Assembly: GCF_030849505.1 (NCBI RefSeq)
Contig: NZ_JAUJFI010000026.1
Coordinates: 1-45,006, forward strand
Source of the DNA: Azospirillum isscasi
Lineage (GTDB): Bacteria > Pseudomonadota > Alphaproteobacteria > Azospirillales > Azospirillaceae
Direction of reading: 5' to 3'
Length of the DNA: 45,006 nucleotides
Shown: positions 1 to 7,401 of the stretch, piece after piece
How the letters are laid out: each line of letters starts with the position of its first letter
How positions within the stretch are numbered: the first letter of the stretch is position 1
Program-made: the position numbers and the translations under genes
Notes under the pieces: model-generated
Databases searched by the model: none
What the model was told of the DNA's origin: nothing
Seen by the model: the letters and a program-made list of their open reading frames with translations, nothing else

Positions 1-189
1 GCGTGGCGGTCATCGTGAAGCGCCGCCCGGCGGGGGGGGCGGAGGAGGTGGCGGCGGCGGTGGAGGTGGGGGTGGCGGCGGCGGGGGCGCCGCTTCCGCC
101 TTCGCGGGTTCGCCGTCCTCCGAGATGATGCGGCGGATGGAGGCGAGGATCTCCTCCATCGACGGTTCTTGCTGGCCTTTATCGCTCAT
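1..189 (-). CDS. PopZ-like (DUF2497) protein, N-terminal part at window edge
   Basis: The ATG at 189 opens MSDKGQQEPSMEEILAS followed by IRRIISEDGEP. This is the conserved N-terminal helix of the DUF2497/PopZ family of alphaproteobacterial polar organising proteins, which form a pole-localised scaffold binding ParB and cell-cycle regulators. A run of about 20 prolines follows (about residues 35-54), as in the low-complexity linker of PopZ. The conserved C-terminal oligomerisation region would lie beyond the left edge. Oddly, the frame as read closes at a TGA at 10-12, just after the proline tract and a run of eight G at 32-39. A one-base change in that run would reopen the frame. The family call rests on the N-terminal motif; whether the gene is intact cannot be seen here. 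Confidence 0.6.
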
Positions 190-254
190 CGTGGCAAACC
201 CGGGGACGTCATCCTGACGCGGACACTAGGGCAGGACTGGGTAAAAAGCCACCA

Positions 255-285
255 GACAAAAACGGCCCGCCGAGGCGGGCCGTTT
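255..285 (-). terminator. Intrinsic terminator of tolC
   Basis: There is a perfect 12-bp inverted repeat, 260-271 with 274-285. Read on the minus strand the stem is followed by a run of five T. It lies 46 bp past the tolC stop codon. Confidence 0.8.
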
Positions 286-330
286 CGATCATCCGGGAAC
301 GATCACCCTGGAGGGATCACCCGAGACCGG

Positions 331-1722
331 TCACTCCGGCACGCCGGTTCCGATCCACTTGTTCCGCACCTGCTTGTAGTGCGTGTCCGCGTCGTAATAC
401 TGGACCGGCAGGTTGAGCTGCCGCGCGGTCAACTGGCCGATGGCGCCGAGGACGGTGAAGGCCTGGACCATCTCCGTCCGCTGCGCACGGACGAGGTTGA
501 CGCGGGCGTTGAGGAGTTCCTGCTCCTGGTTCAGCACGTCGAGCACGGTGCGCGACCCGACCTGGGCTTCCTGGCGCACGCCTTCCAGCGCGATCTCGGC
601 GGCCCGGATCTGGGAGTTGTAGGACTCGATGCTGGCCCGCGCGGCCTGCAGGCCCTGCCACGCGCTGATCGCCGCCTCGACCGCCTGACGGCGGGTGTCG
701 TCGATCTGCAGGCGGGCCTGATTCGCGGTGTGCTTCGCCTCGCGGGTCAGCGCTTCCGGCAGGCCGGCCTGATAGAGCGGGATGGTGAGCTGGGCGGTGA
801 GCTGGGCTCCGTCCTGCCGCTTGATGTCGATGCCGGACGAACGGCCCGCGTCGATGGTGCGGGTGGCCTGGGCCGACAGGTTGGCCGACGGCAACAGACG
901 GCCGAACTGCTGGTCCACCGCCTCGCGCTGCGCCGCTTCGGTGTAGGAGGCGGAGAGCACCGACGGGTTGTTGGACCGGGCCATCTCGACCACCTCGTCC
1001 AGAGTCGCCGGCAGCTTGAACTTCGGCTTGGGGGCCTTCAGCTTGCCGGGCATCGAGCCGACGACGCGCTCGTAGGTCGCGCGCGACGCCTGGAGCGTGC
1101 CTTCCGCCGAAATGCGGGCGGCGATGGAGGCGGCCAGGCGCGATTCGGACTGGCTGACGTCGGTGCGGGTGTACTCGCCGACGCGGAAGCGGTCGCGGGC
1201 GGCGTCGAGCTGGCGGCGCAGCACCTGCTCGTTGTTGGCCTGAAGTTCCAGCACCGCCTGGTTCTGCACAACGTCCAGATAGGCCGCCGCGGCGTTCAGC
1301 AGGATCTGCTGCTCGTTGGCGAGCACGGTGGCGCGCTGGGCTTCGACGGTGCGTTCGGCGCGGCGGACGGCCGGGCCGACGGTCGCGTCGTAGATCGGCT
1401 GGGTGGCGGAGAGGCCGACGCTCTTGGCGTTGTTCTCCGATCCCGTCTCACCGCCTTGAAAGGTGCTGTTGGTGGCGTTGCGGGTGATGCCCGCCGTCGC
1501 CCGCACCGTCGGACGGTAGCCGGACAGGGCCTGCGGAACGCCTTCGTCCACGGCGCGCTGGCGGGCGCGCTGGGCGGCGAGCGCCGGGTTGTTGGAATAG
1601 GCCTGCGCTAGCGCGTCTTCGAGGGATTGGGCCGACGCGGTGTCGATGCTCCCGACGAAGGCGACCCCCAGCGTGAGGGCGGTCGCCATCAAGTGGCGCG
1701 CGAAACGGCTTCGCACAGTCAT
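331..1722 (-). CDS. tolC: TolC-family outer membrane efflux channel
   Basis: 463-aa outer membrane factor of the TolC family, the trimeric channel-tunnel used by type I secretion systems and tripartite efflux pumps. Residues 1-31 form a signal peptide (basic start, hydrophobic core, ending TASAQ). The mature start SLEDALAQAYSNNPALAAQRA is the typical OEP-repeat opening, and a second repeat begins near TLDEVVEMARSNNPSV. Long helical segments rich in A, Q and R fit the coiled-coil barrel. I chose the ATG at 1722: it is preceded by AAGGTC and lies two bases after the rhodanese stop, so the two genes are probably translated together. A longer upstream reading lacks a signal peptide at its N-terminus. 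No inner-membrane pump gene lies nearby, so the partner is unknown. Confidence 0.9.
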   Translation of the reverse strand: MTVRSRFARHLMATALTLGVAFVGSIDTASAQSLEDALAQAYSNNPALAAQRARQRAVDEGVPQALSGYRPTVRATAGITRNATNSTFQGGETGSENNAKSVGLSATQPIYDATVGPAVRRAERTVEAQRATVLANEQQILLNAAAAYLDVVQNQAVLELQANNEQVLRRQLDAARDRFRVGEYTRTDVSQSESRLAASIAARISAEGTLQASRATYERVVGSMPGKLKAPKPKFKLPATLDEVVEMARSNNPSVLSASYTEAAQREAVDQQFGRLLPSANLSAQATRTIDAGRSSGIDIKRQDGAQLTAQLTIPLYQAGLPEALTREAKHTANQARLQIDDTRRQAVEAAISAWQGLQAARASIESYNSQIRAAEIALEGVRQEAQVGSRTVLDVLNQEQELLNARVNLVRAQRTEMVQAFTVLGAIGQLTARQLNLPVQYYDADTHYKQVRNKWIGTGVPE

Positions 1723-1724
1723 GT

Positions 1725-2051
1725 TCAATAGACCTTCATGTTCGGGTCGATTCGGCGCGCCCAGGCATCCACCCCGCCATTCAGGTTGGTGGCGCGGGAA
1801 AATCCCTGAGAACGCAACCACATGGTCACCTGCGCGCTGCGCCCGCCATGGTGGCAGACGACCACGATGTCGCGGTCCCGCGGCAACTCCCCGACGCGGG
1901 CGGGCAGCGCCCCCATCGGAATGTGGAGGCTGTCGGGAAGGGCGCAGATGGCCACCTCCCCCGGTTCCCGTACGTCAAGCACCAGCGGATCGCCGCCGGA
2001 TGTCCGGATGCGGTCCAGGTCCTCGACTTCCATTTCGAACGGTGCCGGCAT
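1725..2051 (-). CDS. Single-domain rhodanese-like sulfurtransferase
   Basis: 108-aa protein formed by one rhodanese domain, with no signal peptide. It carries the family's LVLDVREPGEV motif near the N-terminus, the IPMGALPARV segment and the active-site loop VVCHHGGRS. The cysteine of that loop would carry the persulfide. The C-terminal NLNGGVDAWA motif is also standard. Likely role: cytoplasmic sulfane-sulfur transfer; the substrate is unknown. It sits immediately upstream of tolC (2-nt gap) and about 100 bp downstream of pcm. A hairpin terminator closes pcm in between, so the rhodanese gene probably has its own promoter in that gap. The same arrangement of pcm, rhodanese and tolC is, as I recall, common in Rhodospirillales. 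Confidence 0.88.
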   Translation of the reverse strand: MPAPFEMEVEDLDRIRTSGGDPLVLDVREPGEVAICALPDSLHIPMGALPARVGELPRDRDIVVVCHHGGRSAQVTMWLRSQGFSRATNLNGGVDAWARRIDPNMKVY

Positions 2052-2122
2052 GCCTTGATTCTCCGCTGCGGGCCGCAGAACCGCGGCCGGTGAAAGGCAA
2101 GGTGACAGGCTTGGGGGGCAGG

Positions 2123-2146
2123 TAAAACCGGGGCCGAGGCCCCGGT
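2123..2146 (-). terminator. Intrinsic terminator of pcm
   Basis: Nine-bp perfect stem (2127-2135 with 2138-2146), followed on the minus strand by TTTT. It starts only four bases after the pcm stop codon. Confidence 0.7.
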
Positions 2147-2149
2147 GCG

Positions 2150-2806
2150 TCAGAATACGAACTTCGGCTTCGCCTCGAAACCGGGCAGCGGGCGCGGGTG
2201 CGCCTCGAACAGGATGCGGCCGGAGGTGACGCCGCCGCTGCGCTGGTACAGCTTCACCTCGCCCACCCCGCGCTCGCCCAGGACGGCGGCGACCAGACGG
2301 CCGCCTTCGGCGAGCTGCCCGAGGATGCCCTCCGGCACGTCCGACACCAGCCCTTCGATCACGATCACGTCGTAGGGGGCCTGGGCCGGGTAGCCTTCGG
2401 TCAGCGGCGCGGTGATGACCACGGCGTTGTCCGCGCCGACCCCGGCCAGGGCCTCGGTCGCGCGCTGGGCCAGCTCGGCGTCGGATTCGATGCCGACGAC
2501 GGTCGCCCCGAGGCGGGCCAGCACGGCGGTCGAGTAGCCGGAGCCGCTGCCGATGTCGAGCACGACGTCGGTCTCGCCGATGCCCGCCTCCTGGAGCATG
2601 CGGGCGAAGACCATCGGCTCCATCAGGTAGCGGCCTTTGCCGATGGCGAGATCCTCGTCCACATAGGCGATGCCGCGCGCCGCCTTCGGCACGAACTGTT
2701 CACGGGGAACGGCCAGCATGGCATCGACCAGGCGCTGGTCGGTCACCTTGTTCGGTCGGATCTGCCCTTCGACCATGTTGAGACGGGCGGCGGCGTATTC
2801 GGACAT
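2150..2806 (-). CDS. pcm: Protein-L-isoaspartate O-methyltransferase
   Basis: 218-aa PCMT-family enzyme that uses S-adenosylmethionine to methylate L-isoaspartyl residues in aged proteins and so starts their repair. The SAM-binding motif I reads VVLDIGSGSGYSTAVLA (about residues 81-97), followed by VVGIES (motif post I) and the YDVIVIEG motif II. The N-terminal MVEGQIRPNKVTD is characteristic of the alphaproteobacterial branch, which is near the usual length of 215-220 aa. It is cytoplasmic. It has a likely promoter at 2877-2905 and its own terminator, so it seems monocistronic. Some proteins of this branch lack proven isoaspartyl activity, so the exact substrate is inferred from family membership. 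Confidence 0.88.
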   Translation of the reverse strand: MSEYAAARLNMVEGQIRPNKVTDQRLVDAMLAVPREQFVPKAARGIAYVDEDLAIGKGRYLMEPMVFARMLQEAGIGETDVVLDIGSGSGYSTAVLARLGATVVGIESDAELAQRATEALAGVGADNAVVITAPLTEGYPAQAPYDVIVIEGLVSDVPEGILGQLAEGGRLVAAVLGERGVGEVKLYQRSGGVTSGRILFEAHPRPLPGFEAKPKFVF

Positions 2807-2876
2807 GGCGGTCGCTTAATCTGGTGGACGGAGCGCGGCGCCAAGCCGTGATACGCGGCCTCGCTGCCTTGTCGCG

Positions 2877-2905
2877 TATATATCTTCAAAGTCTCACGAA
2901 CACAA
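2877..2905 (-). promoter_or_regulatory. Sigma70-like promoter of pcm
   Basis: On the minus strand TTGTGT (2900-2905) and TATATA (2877-2882) are separated by 17 bp. The start would lie about 63 nt upstream of the pcm ATG. Confidence 0.5.
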
Positions 2906-2942
2906 CGCCGCACCGGTTCGTTGAAATTCGTCACCAAGGCGC

Positions 2943-2971
2943 TTGACCACCCTATCGAAGCGCAGTATACG
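2943..2971 (+). promoter_or_regulatory. Sigma70-like promoter of tRNA-Cys
   Basis: TTGACC (2943-2948), 17-bp spacer, TATACG (2966-2971). It lies about 50 bp upstream of the mature tRNA-Cys 5' end. Confidence 0.6.
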
Positions 2972-3021
2972 TCCGCTCCCACGCCGCGGCGCTCTCGTTA
3001 GGGGGTGCCGGACGCAAGGAT

Positions 3022-3095
3022 GGCGCGGTGGCAGAGTGGTGATGCAGCGGACTGCAAATCCGTGTACGTGGGTTCGATTCCCGCCCGTGCCTCCA
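3022..3095 (+). tRNA. tRNA-Cys (GCA)
   Basis: Complete 74-nt cloverleaf with encoded CCA. The acceptor GGCGCGG pairs with CCGUGCC, including one G-U pair. The anticodon stem GCGGA/TCCGT holds the loop CTGCAAA, with anticodon GCA at 3054-3056. The T arm has GGTTCGATTCC. No gene overlaps it. Confidence 0.97.
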
Positions 3096-3240
3096 TCCTT
3101 GATCCGGCTGGAAACCAGCCAGAACAGTGAGTTGCATCGCATCGTGCCAAGTCGGGGCGGTGCGTTTCGGCGTTTCCGGCCCATGAACCGCCTCGCCGCC
3201 CTGCCCCGCCGCACCGGTCGAATTTTTGTCATCAAAAGGC

Positions 3241-3269
3241 TTGGCAAGCGCCGGAACGTCGGCTATATA
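3241..3269 (+). promoter_or_regulatory. Sigma70-like promoter of tRNA-Asn
   Basis: TTGGCA (3241-3246), 17-bp spacer, TATATA (3264-3269), placed 45 bp before the tRNA. It suggests that tRNA-Asn is transcribed separately from tRNA-Cys. Confidence 0.6.
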
Positions 3270-3314
3270 GCCGCCCACGCCGCACGTTGCACCTCGCAAG
3301 GTCGGCCAGACTGA

Positions 3315-3390
3315 TCCCGGTTAGCTCAGTCGGTAGAGCAGCGGACTGTTAATCCGCGTGTCGCTGGTTCGAGTCCAGCACCGGGAGCCA
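3315..3390 (+). tRNA. tRNA-Asn (GTT)
   Basis: 76-nt cloverleaf with encoded CCA. The acceptor TCCCGGT pairs with ACCGGGA. The anticodon stem GCGGA/TCCGC holds CTGTTAA, with anticodon GTT at 3348-3350. The T arm GGTTCGAGTCC is canonical. Confidence 0.97.
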
Positions 3391-3398
3391 CTTCGAAG

Positions 3399-3433
3399 AA
3401 GGCCGAGTCCCCTTAGGGAGCTCGGCCTTTTTT
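3399..3433 (+). terminator. Intrinsic terminator after tRNA-Asn
   Basis: Stem AAGGCCGAG (3399-3407) with CTCGGCCTT (3421-3429), running into six T (3428-3433), eight bases after the tRNA. Confidence 0.85.
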
Positions 3434-3599
3434 CATATCGGGGTCCCGTACCGGGCGCCCGCTCCACCGCTTCCGGCATCACCCGAAGGATTGAGCCTTC
3501 CGACCGAAGGTCCGATGCCGCCGCCCCGCTCCCGGCGTTACAATTCCTACACATCTCTTGCGAGTCGGGATTGCGCCTGTTCAGCGGCGGAGGCGACCC

Positions 3600-3815
3600 A
3601 TGACCACCCAGCCCATACCCGATCGAGACGAGCCGGCAGGGTCCGACGGGCCGCGATGGGACGGCGGCTGGATCGGCGCCGTGGCGGTCATCGCCCTTTC
3701 CATGGCGCTGGCCGTCGCCCTGCTCGGCATCGACTGGCACCGGATGCTGGTCCATGGGAGCGCGGTGCTGCCGGAAAACCAGCGCTCCATGGTGGTCGCA
3801 CCGATGCCCCGCTGA
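3600..3815 (+). CDS. Small single-span membrane protein, unknown function
   Basis: 71-aa reading frame beginning MTTQPIPDRDEP, preceded by GGAGG seven bases before the ATG. It has an acidic, proline-rich N-terminal tail (about residues 1-22), one hydrophobic stretch (about 24-44, IGAVAVIALSMALAVALLG) and a short C-terminal tail. I do not recognise a family. The good ribosome-binding site and the membrane segment argue for a real gene. It lies between the tRNA-Asn terminator and a convergent gene, so it is probably expressed alone. Confidence 0.45.
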   Translation: MTTQPIPDRDEPAGSDGPRWDGGWIGAVAVIALSMALAVALLGIDWHRMLVHGSAVLPENQRSMVVAPMPR

Positions 3816-3856
3816 CCGCTGGCAGCGGACCGCGGACCCGCCTTCTCCGGTGTCCG

Positions 3857-4096
3857 CTATCGGGTTTCGGGGTCGTCGTAGATCAGGCGGTTGTCCGCCG
3901 CCTCGCCGGCAGGGTCGCCGATGTCGCGTTTCCATTCGCCGCACCAGTCGGTGGACAAGGTGATGGGAAAGCGCCCTTCCGTGTCGCGCGGGGTCACCTG
4001 CGGCGGATAGCGGCGGCAGACACCCTTCGGTCCCCTCTGTCGGATGCCCTGCCCTTCCCAGAACAGGCAGGTGTAGCAATTGTCGATTCGCTTCAT
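3857..4096 (-). CDS. Small cysteine-rich protein, possible metal-binding, unknown function
   Basis: 79-aa protein with an ordered set of cysteines: CYTCLFW near the N-terminus, GVCRRYPP at about 26-33 and DWCGEWK at about 50-56. Short proteins with this C-x2-C ... GxCRRYPP ... WCGE pattern recur in Proteobacteria, often of phage or unknown origin, and could hold a zinc ion. I infer the metal binding from spacing alone. AAGGAG lies 12 bases before the ATG. The function is unknown. Confidence 0.55.
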   Translation of the reverse strand: MKRIDNCYTCLFWEGQGIRQRGPKGVCRRYPPQVTPRDTEGRFPITLSTDWCGEWKRDIGDPAGEAADNRLIYDDPETR

Positions 4097-4244
4097 CGTG
4101 GGGACGCACTCCTTCCGTCAACGGCGGCGTCCCGGGGCGGCGGACCGGCCCGGGAGCGGCGGCAGTGTCGGTCAGGCGCCCCCTCCGCGTCGATGAAGAA
4201 ATGCGCGTCCGGCGTGGCATCCCGGGCGGACCGCCCGCGGCGAA

Positions 4245-4421
4245 TCACTCGTGGCGCGGCTTGCCTTTGCGCAGGTCGTCGGCGTGCTGGACGTAGAAGG
4301 CCTTGATCTCCGCATCCAGTTCGAGCTTCCGCCGCTCGCCGGACGAGCCGGCGGGCGCGTCCGCAAGCCGCTGGAACTCCGCCACGGCCTGTTCGAGTTC
4401 GCGTTCGCTGTTGATGGGCAT
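4245..4421 (-). CDS. Small charged helical protein, unknown function
   Basis: 58-aa frame starting MPINSERELEQAVAEFQRL and ending DDLRKGKPRHE. It is strongly charged and predicted mostly helical (E, K, R, A, Q rich). GAGGGA lies ten bases before the ATG at 4421. A longer upstream reading adds a low-complexity, arginine-rich stretch that looks non-coding. No family recognised. It is 148 bp downstream of the cysteine-rich gene, on the same strand. Confidence 0.45.
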   Translation of the reverse strand: MPINSERELEQAVAEFQRLADAPAGSSGERRKLELDAEIKAFYVQHADDLRKGKPRHE

Positions 4422-4611
4422 CGTTGCCGTCCCTCGTGGTGTCGCTGACGCGGGTAACGCTGCCCGGCGGGGAGAGGTTTCACGGCACGGACTCATCATC
4501 TCCTGCCGAATCGGGAAAGCACTTGATGGCGGGGCGCCGGCGCTCATGTTTAGTCAGGGGATCGAGCGATGCGGCATCCGGCCCGACTCGGCTCCGGCAA
4601 GGGAGGGAAGC

Positions 4612-5610
4612 ATGACGGGTCGCTGGCGCCGCATCCCCTGGACCATGGCCTTCCTCGCCCTTCTCATCCCCGTTGCCGCGGCGCGTGCGGATCAGCTCGA
4701 CGCCGCCAGGCTGGCGGGCGCCCTGGTCCGCATCTCCGCCACCGTCCTTCCCGACAGCCAGAGCGCCCGCTCGCTCGGCACGGAGCGCGAGGGCACCGGC
4801 GTCGTTATCGACGGGTCCGGCCTGATCCTCACCATCGGCTACACGATCCTGGAAGCGTCCCAGCTTCAGGTCACCGCCGGCGACGGGCGCGGCTATCCCG
4901 CGGAGTTCGTGGCCTACGACCAGGCCAGCGGATTCGGCCTGCTGCGCGCCGGCATGGGCTTCAGCGCCGCCCCCGTCCGGCTCGGCGATTCCGACGCGCT
5001 TCAGGAGGGCGAGCGCGCCATGGTGCTCACCCGGCACGGCACCGCCGGCGTGCAGCCGGTGCTGATCGCCGCGAAGCGCGAGTTCGCCGGCTATTGGGAG
5101 TATCTGCTGGACGAGGCGATCTTCACCACGCCGCCGGTCGCCGGCTTCAACGGCGCCGCCCTGATCGACCGCAAGGGTGAGCTGGTCGGCATCGGTTCCC
5201 TGATCGTGCGGGACGCGATGCCGGCCCATGGCGGGATTCCCGGCAACATGTTCGTCCCGGTCTCCGCCCTGAAGCCGATCCTGGCCGACCTGCTGGCCTT
5301 CGGGCGGCGGCAGGAGCCCGCCCGTCCCTGGCTGGGAGTCACCTTGCGGGAGGAGCAGGGGCGCCTGCTGGTCGAGCGGGTCACCCCGCAGGGCCCCGCC
5401 GCCACCGCGGGCATACGGCCGGGGGACATGATCGTCGGGGTCGGCGGGCAGCGGCTGAAGGGGCTGGCGGATTTCTACCGGAAGGTCTGGGACCTCGGCC
5501 CCGCCGGCGTCACCGTGCCGCTGGAACTGCTGCGCGGCCCGAAGCTGGAGCCGGTCACCGTCCCGTCCGTCGACCGTTACAGCACGCTGAAGCTGAACCC
5601 GACCTTCTGA
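4612..5610 (+). CDS. HtrA/DegP-like trypsin-fold protein with PDZ domain, catalytic triad absent
   Basis: 332-aa exported protein with a signal peptide (about residues 1-26, ending AARA), an S1C trypsin-like fold (about 35-225) and one PDZ domain (about 232-320, PWLGVTLRE ... GIRPGDMIVGVGG). The start at 4612 has GGGAGGG just upstream. The fold's landmarks are present but the three catalytic positions are changed. The ILTNAH site reads ILTIGY (Tyr77 for His), the Asp site reads SGFGLL, and the GNSGGP site reads GFNGAA (Asn180 for Ser). It is therefore probably not a protease but a periplasmic binding or chaperone-like protein. The REFAGYWEYLLDEAIFT segment is well ordered and suggests a conserved subfamily rather than decay. 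Confidence 0.8.
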   Translation: MTGRWRRIPWTMAFLALLIPVAAARADQLDAARLAGALVRISATVLPDSQSARSLGTEREGTGVVIDGSGLILTIGYTILEASQLQVTAGDGRGYPAEFVAYDQASGFGLLRAGMGFSAAPVRLGDSDALQEGERAMVLTRHGTAGVQPVLIAAKREFAGYWEYLLDEAIFTTPPVAGFNGAALIDRKGELVGIGSLIVRDAMPAHGGIPGNMFVPVSALKPILADLLAFGRRQEPARPWLGVTLREEQGRLLVERVTPQGPAATAGIRPGDMIVGVGGQRLKGLADFYRKVWDLGPAGVTVPLELLRGPKLEPVTVPSVDRYSTLKLNPTF

Positions 5611-5660
5611 TGCGCTACATCCTTGGACCGTGCACGCCCCGCAAGCCAAGGAGTCCCGCC

Positions 5661-6269
5661 GTGGATCACCCGGATATCGAGGTCCAGGAGAAGAAGACCG
5701 CCTACGACGGCTATCTGAAGATCGACGTCTACCGTTTGCGCCACAAGAAGTTCGACGGCTCCTGGACCGGCGTGCTGCCGCCGCGGGAGGTCTGCGTGCG
5801 TGGGCAGGCCGTGGGCGTGCTGCTCTACGACCCGGACCGGGACAGCGTGGTTCTGATCGAGCAGTTCCGGGTGGGGGCGGCCTCCGCGGGCGGGCCGGCG
5901 TGGCTGACGGAGATCGTCGCCGGTTTGCTGGACGAGGGCGAGACGCCCGAGGACGTGGCGCGGCGCGAGGCCGTGGAAGAGGCCGGCTGCACGATCCGTG
6001 AGATCGAGACGATCTGCGACTACTACCCCAGCCCCGGCGCCTATGACGAGCATGTCACCGTCTTCTGCGGGCGCGTGGACAGCCAGGGGCTTGCCGCCAC
6101 CGGCGGTCTGGAGGAAGAGCATGAGGACATCCGCATTTGCGTCGTGCCGTCCGACGAGGCAATCCGGATGCTGGACGAGAACCGGCTGAACAACTCCATC
6201 GCCATCATCGCGCTGGGCTGGCTCGCACGGAACCGCGAGCGGCTGCGGACCCAATGGAATGGGAAATAG
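5661..6269 (+). CDS. Nudix hydrolase, ADP-ribose pyrophosphatase type
   Basis: 202-aa Nudix protein most like ADP-ribose diphosphatases (NudF/TrgB group), which cleave ADP-ribose to AMP and ribose 5-phosphate. The Nudix box GX5EX7REUXEEXGU appears as GLLDEGETPEDVARR followed by EAVEEAGC (about residues 93-115). The upstream VVLIEQFRVGA and downstream YYPSPGAYDEHVTVF segments are typical of this subgroup. I start at the GTG at 5661, which has AAGGAG seven bases before it. An ATG at 5610 overlaps the end of the previous gene and would add an arginine/proline-rich leader. It follows the HtrA-like gene by 50 bp. Confidence 0.85.
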   Translation: MDHPDIEVQEKKTAYDGYLKIDVYRLRHKKFDGSWTGVLPPREVCVRGQAVGVLLYDPDRDSVVLIEQFRVGAASAGGPAWLTEIVAGLLDEGETPEDVARREAVEEAGCTIREIETICDYYPSPGAYDEHVTVFCGRVDSQGLAATGGLEEEHEDIRICVVPSDEAIRMLDENRLNNSIAIIALGWLARNRERLRTQWNGK

Positions 6270-6315
6270 AAACAACAGGATTCATTCGTTCAATGCTGCA
6301 TTTCACAAGCCCGTC

Positions 6316-6344
6316 TTGAATTCCCTGGCCCCGAACCCGATAGT
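6316..6344 (+). promoter_or_regulatory. Candidate promoter of the cysK gene group
   Basis: TTGAAT (6316-6321), 17-bp spacer, GATAGT (6339-6344). It lies about 37 bp before the GTG start of the cysteine synthase. Confidence 0.4.
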
Positions 6345-6380
6345 GTTGCCCGCTTCATCACTCGCTTCGGGAGACACTCC

Positions 6381-7385
6381 GTGGACATCCGCACCGGCTT
6401 CATCGGCTCCATCGGCAACACGCCGCTGATTCGGCTTGAAGGGCCGTCCAAGGCCACGGGATGCGAGATCCTGGGCAAGGCGGAGTTCCTCAACCCCGGC
6501 GGGTCGGTGAAGGACCGCGCGGCCCTGGCCATCGTCCGCGACGCCGAGCGACGGGGGCTGCTGCGCCCCGGCGGCACCATCGTGGAGGGCACGGCGGGCA
6601 ACACCGGCATCGGGCTGGCGCTGGTCGGCAACGCGCTCGGCTACCGCACCGTGATCGTGATGCCGGAGACGCAGAGCCAGGAGAAGAAGGACATGCTGCG
6701 CCTGATCGGCGCCGACCTTCGTCTGGTGCCGGCGGTGCCCTATTCCAACCCCGACAATTACGTCCGCTACTCGGGCCGCCTCGCCGAGGAGCTGGCCAGG
6801 ACCGAGCCGAACGGCGCCGTCTGGGCCAACCAGTTCGACAATGTGGCGAATCGCGAGGGCCACCGCCTGACCACCGGCCCGGAAATCTGGAACCAGACCG
6901 AGGGGCGGATCGACGCCTTCACCTGCTCGGTGGGCAGCGGCGGCACGCTGGCCGGCGTCGGGCTGGCGCTGAAGGAGCGCGACCCGAACGTCCGCATCGT
7001 GCTGGCCGACCCGATGGGTGCCGCGCTCTACCACCACTACGCCCATGGGGAACTGAAGGCCGAGGGCAGCTCGATCACCGAAGGCATCGGCCAGGGCCGG
7101 ATCACCGCGAATCTGGAAGGCGCGCCGGTCGATCAGGCGTTGCAGATCACCGACGAGGAGGCCCTGCCGGTCATCTTCGACCTGATCAGGACGCAGGGGC
7201 TGGTGCTGGGCGGCTCGTCCGGCATCAACGTGGCGGCGGCCATGCGCATCGCCAGGGAGATGGGTCCCGGCCACACCATCGTGACGATTCTCTGCGACGG
7301 AGGGCAGCGCTACCAATCGAAACTCTTCAATCCGGAGTTCCTGCGTGAGAAGAATCTGCCTGTGCCCGACTGGCTGGATTCGTAA
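6381..7385 (+). CDS. cysK: Cysteine synthase (O-acetylserine sulfhydrylase family)
   Basis: 334-aa fold-type II PLP enzyme. It makes L-cysteine from O-acetylserine and sulfide, or belongs to the closely related cystathionine beta-synthase branch. The PLP lysine is K44 in NPGGSVKDRAA, the substrate loop is TAGNTG (72-77) and the phosphate-binding loop is GSGGT. The start is GTG at 6381 with a GGGAGA ribosome-binding site. Its C-terminus (YQSKLFNPEFLREKNLP) is a tail seen in a CysK subgroup. It is followed by alaX (16-bp gap) and sseA, so three sulfur or alanine/cysteine-related genes are probably cotranscribed. The assignment to cysteine synthase rather than another PLP lyase is by family resemblance. 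Confidence 0.85.
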   Translation: MDIRTGFIGSIGNTPLIRLEGPSKATGCEILGKAEFLNPGGSVKDRAALAIVRDAERRGLLRPGGTIVEGTAGNTGIGLALVGNALGYRTVIVMPETQSQEKKDMLRLIGADLRLVPAVPYSNPDNYVRYSGRLAEELARTEPNGAVWANQFDNVANREGHRLTTGPEIWNQTEGRIDAFTCSVGSGGTLAGVGLALKERDPNVRIVLADPMGAALYHHYAHGELKAEGSSITEGIGQGRITANLEGAPVDQALQITDEEALPVIFDLIRTQGLVLGGSSGINVAAAMRIAREMGPGHTIVTILCDGGQRYQSKLFNPEFLREKNLPVPDWLDS

Positions 7386-7401
7386 ACGCACCCGAGGTTC
7401 C

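Noticed and set aside
2894..3314. Several open frames across the tRNA-Cys and tRNA-Asn region
   Set aside because: They run through tRNA genes and promoters and have no family resemblance.
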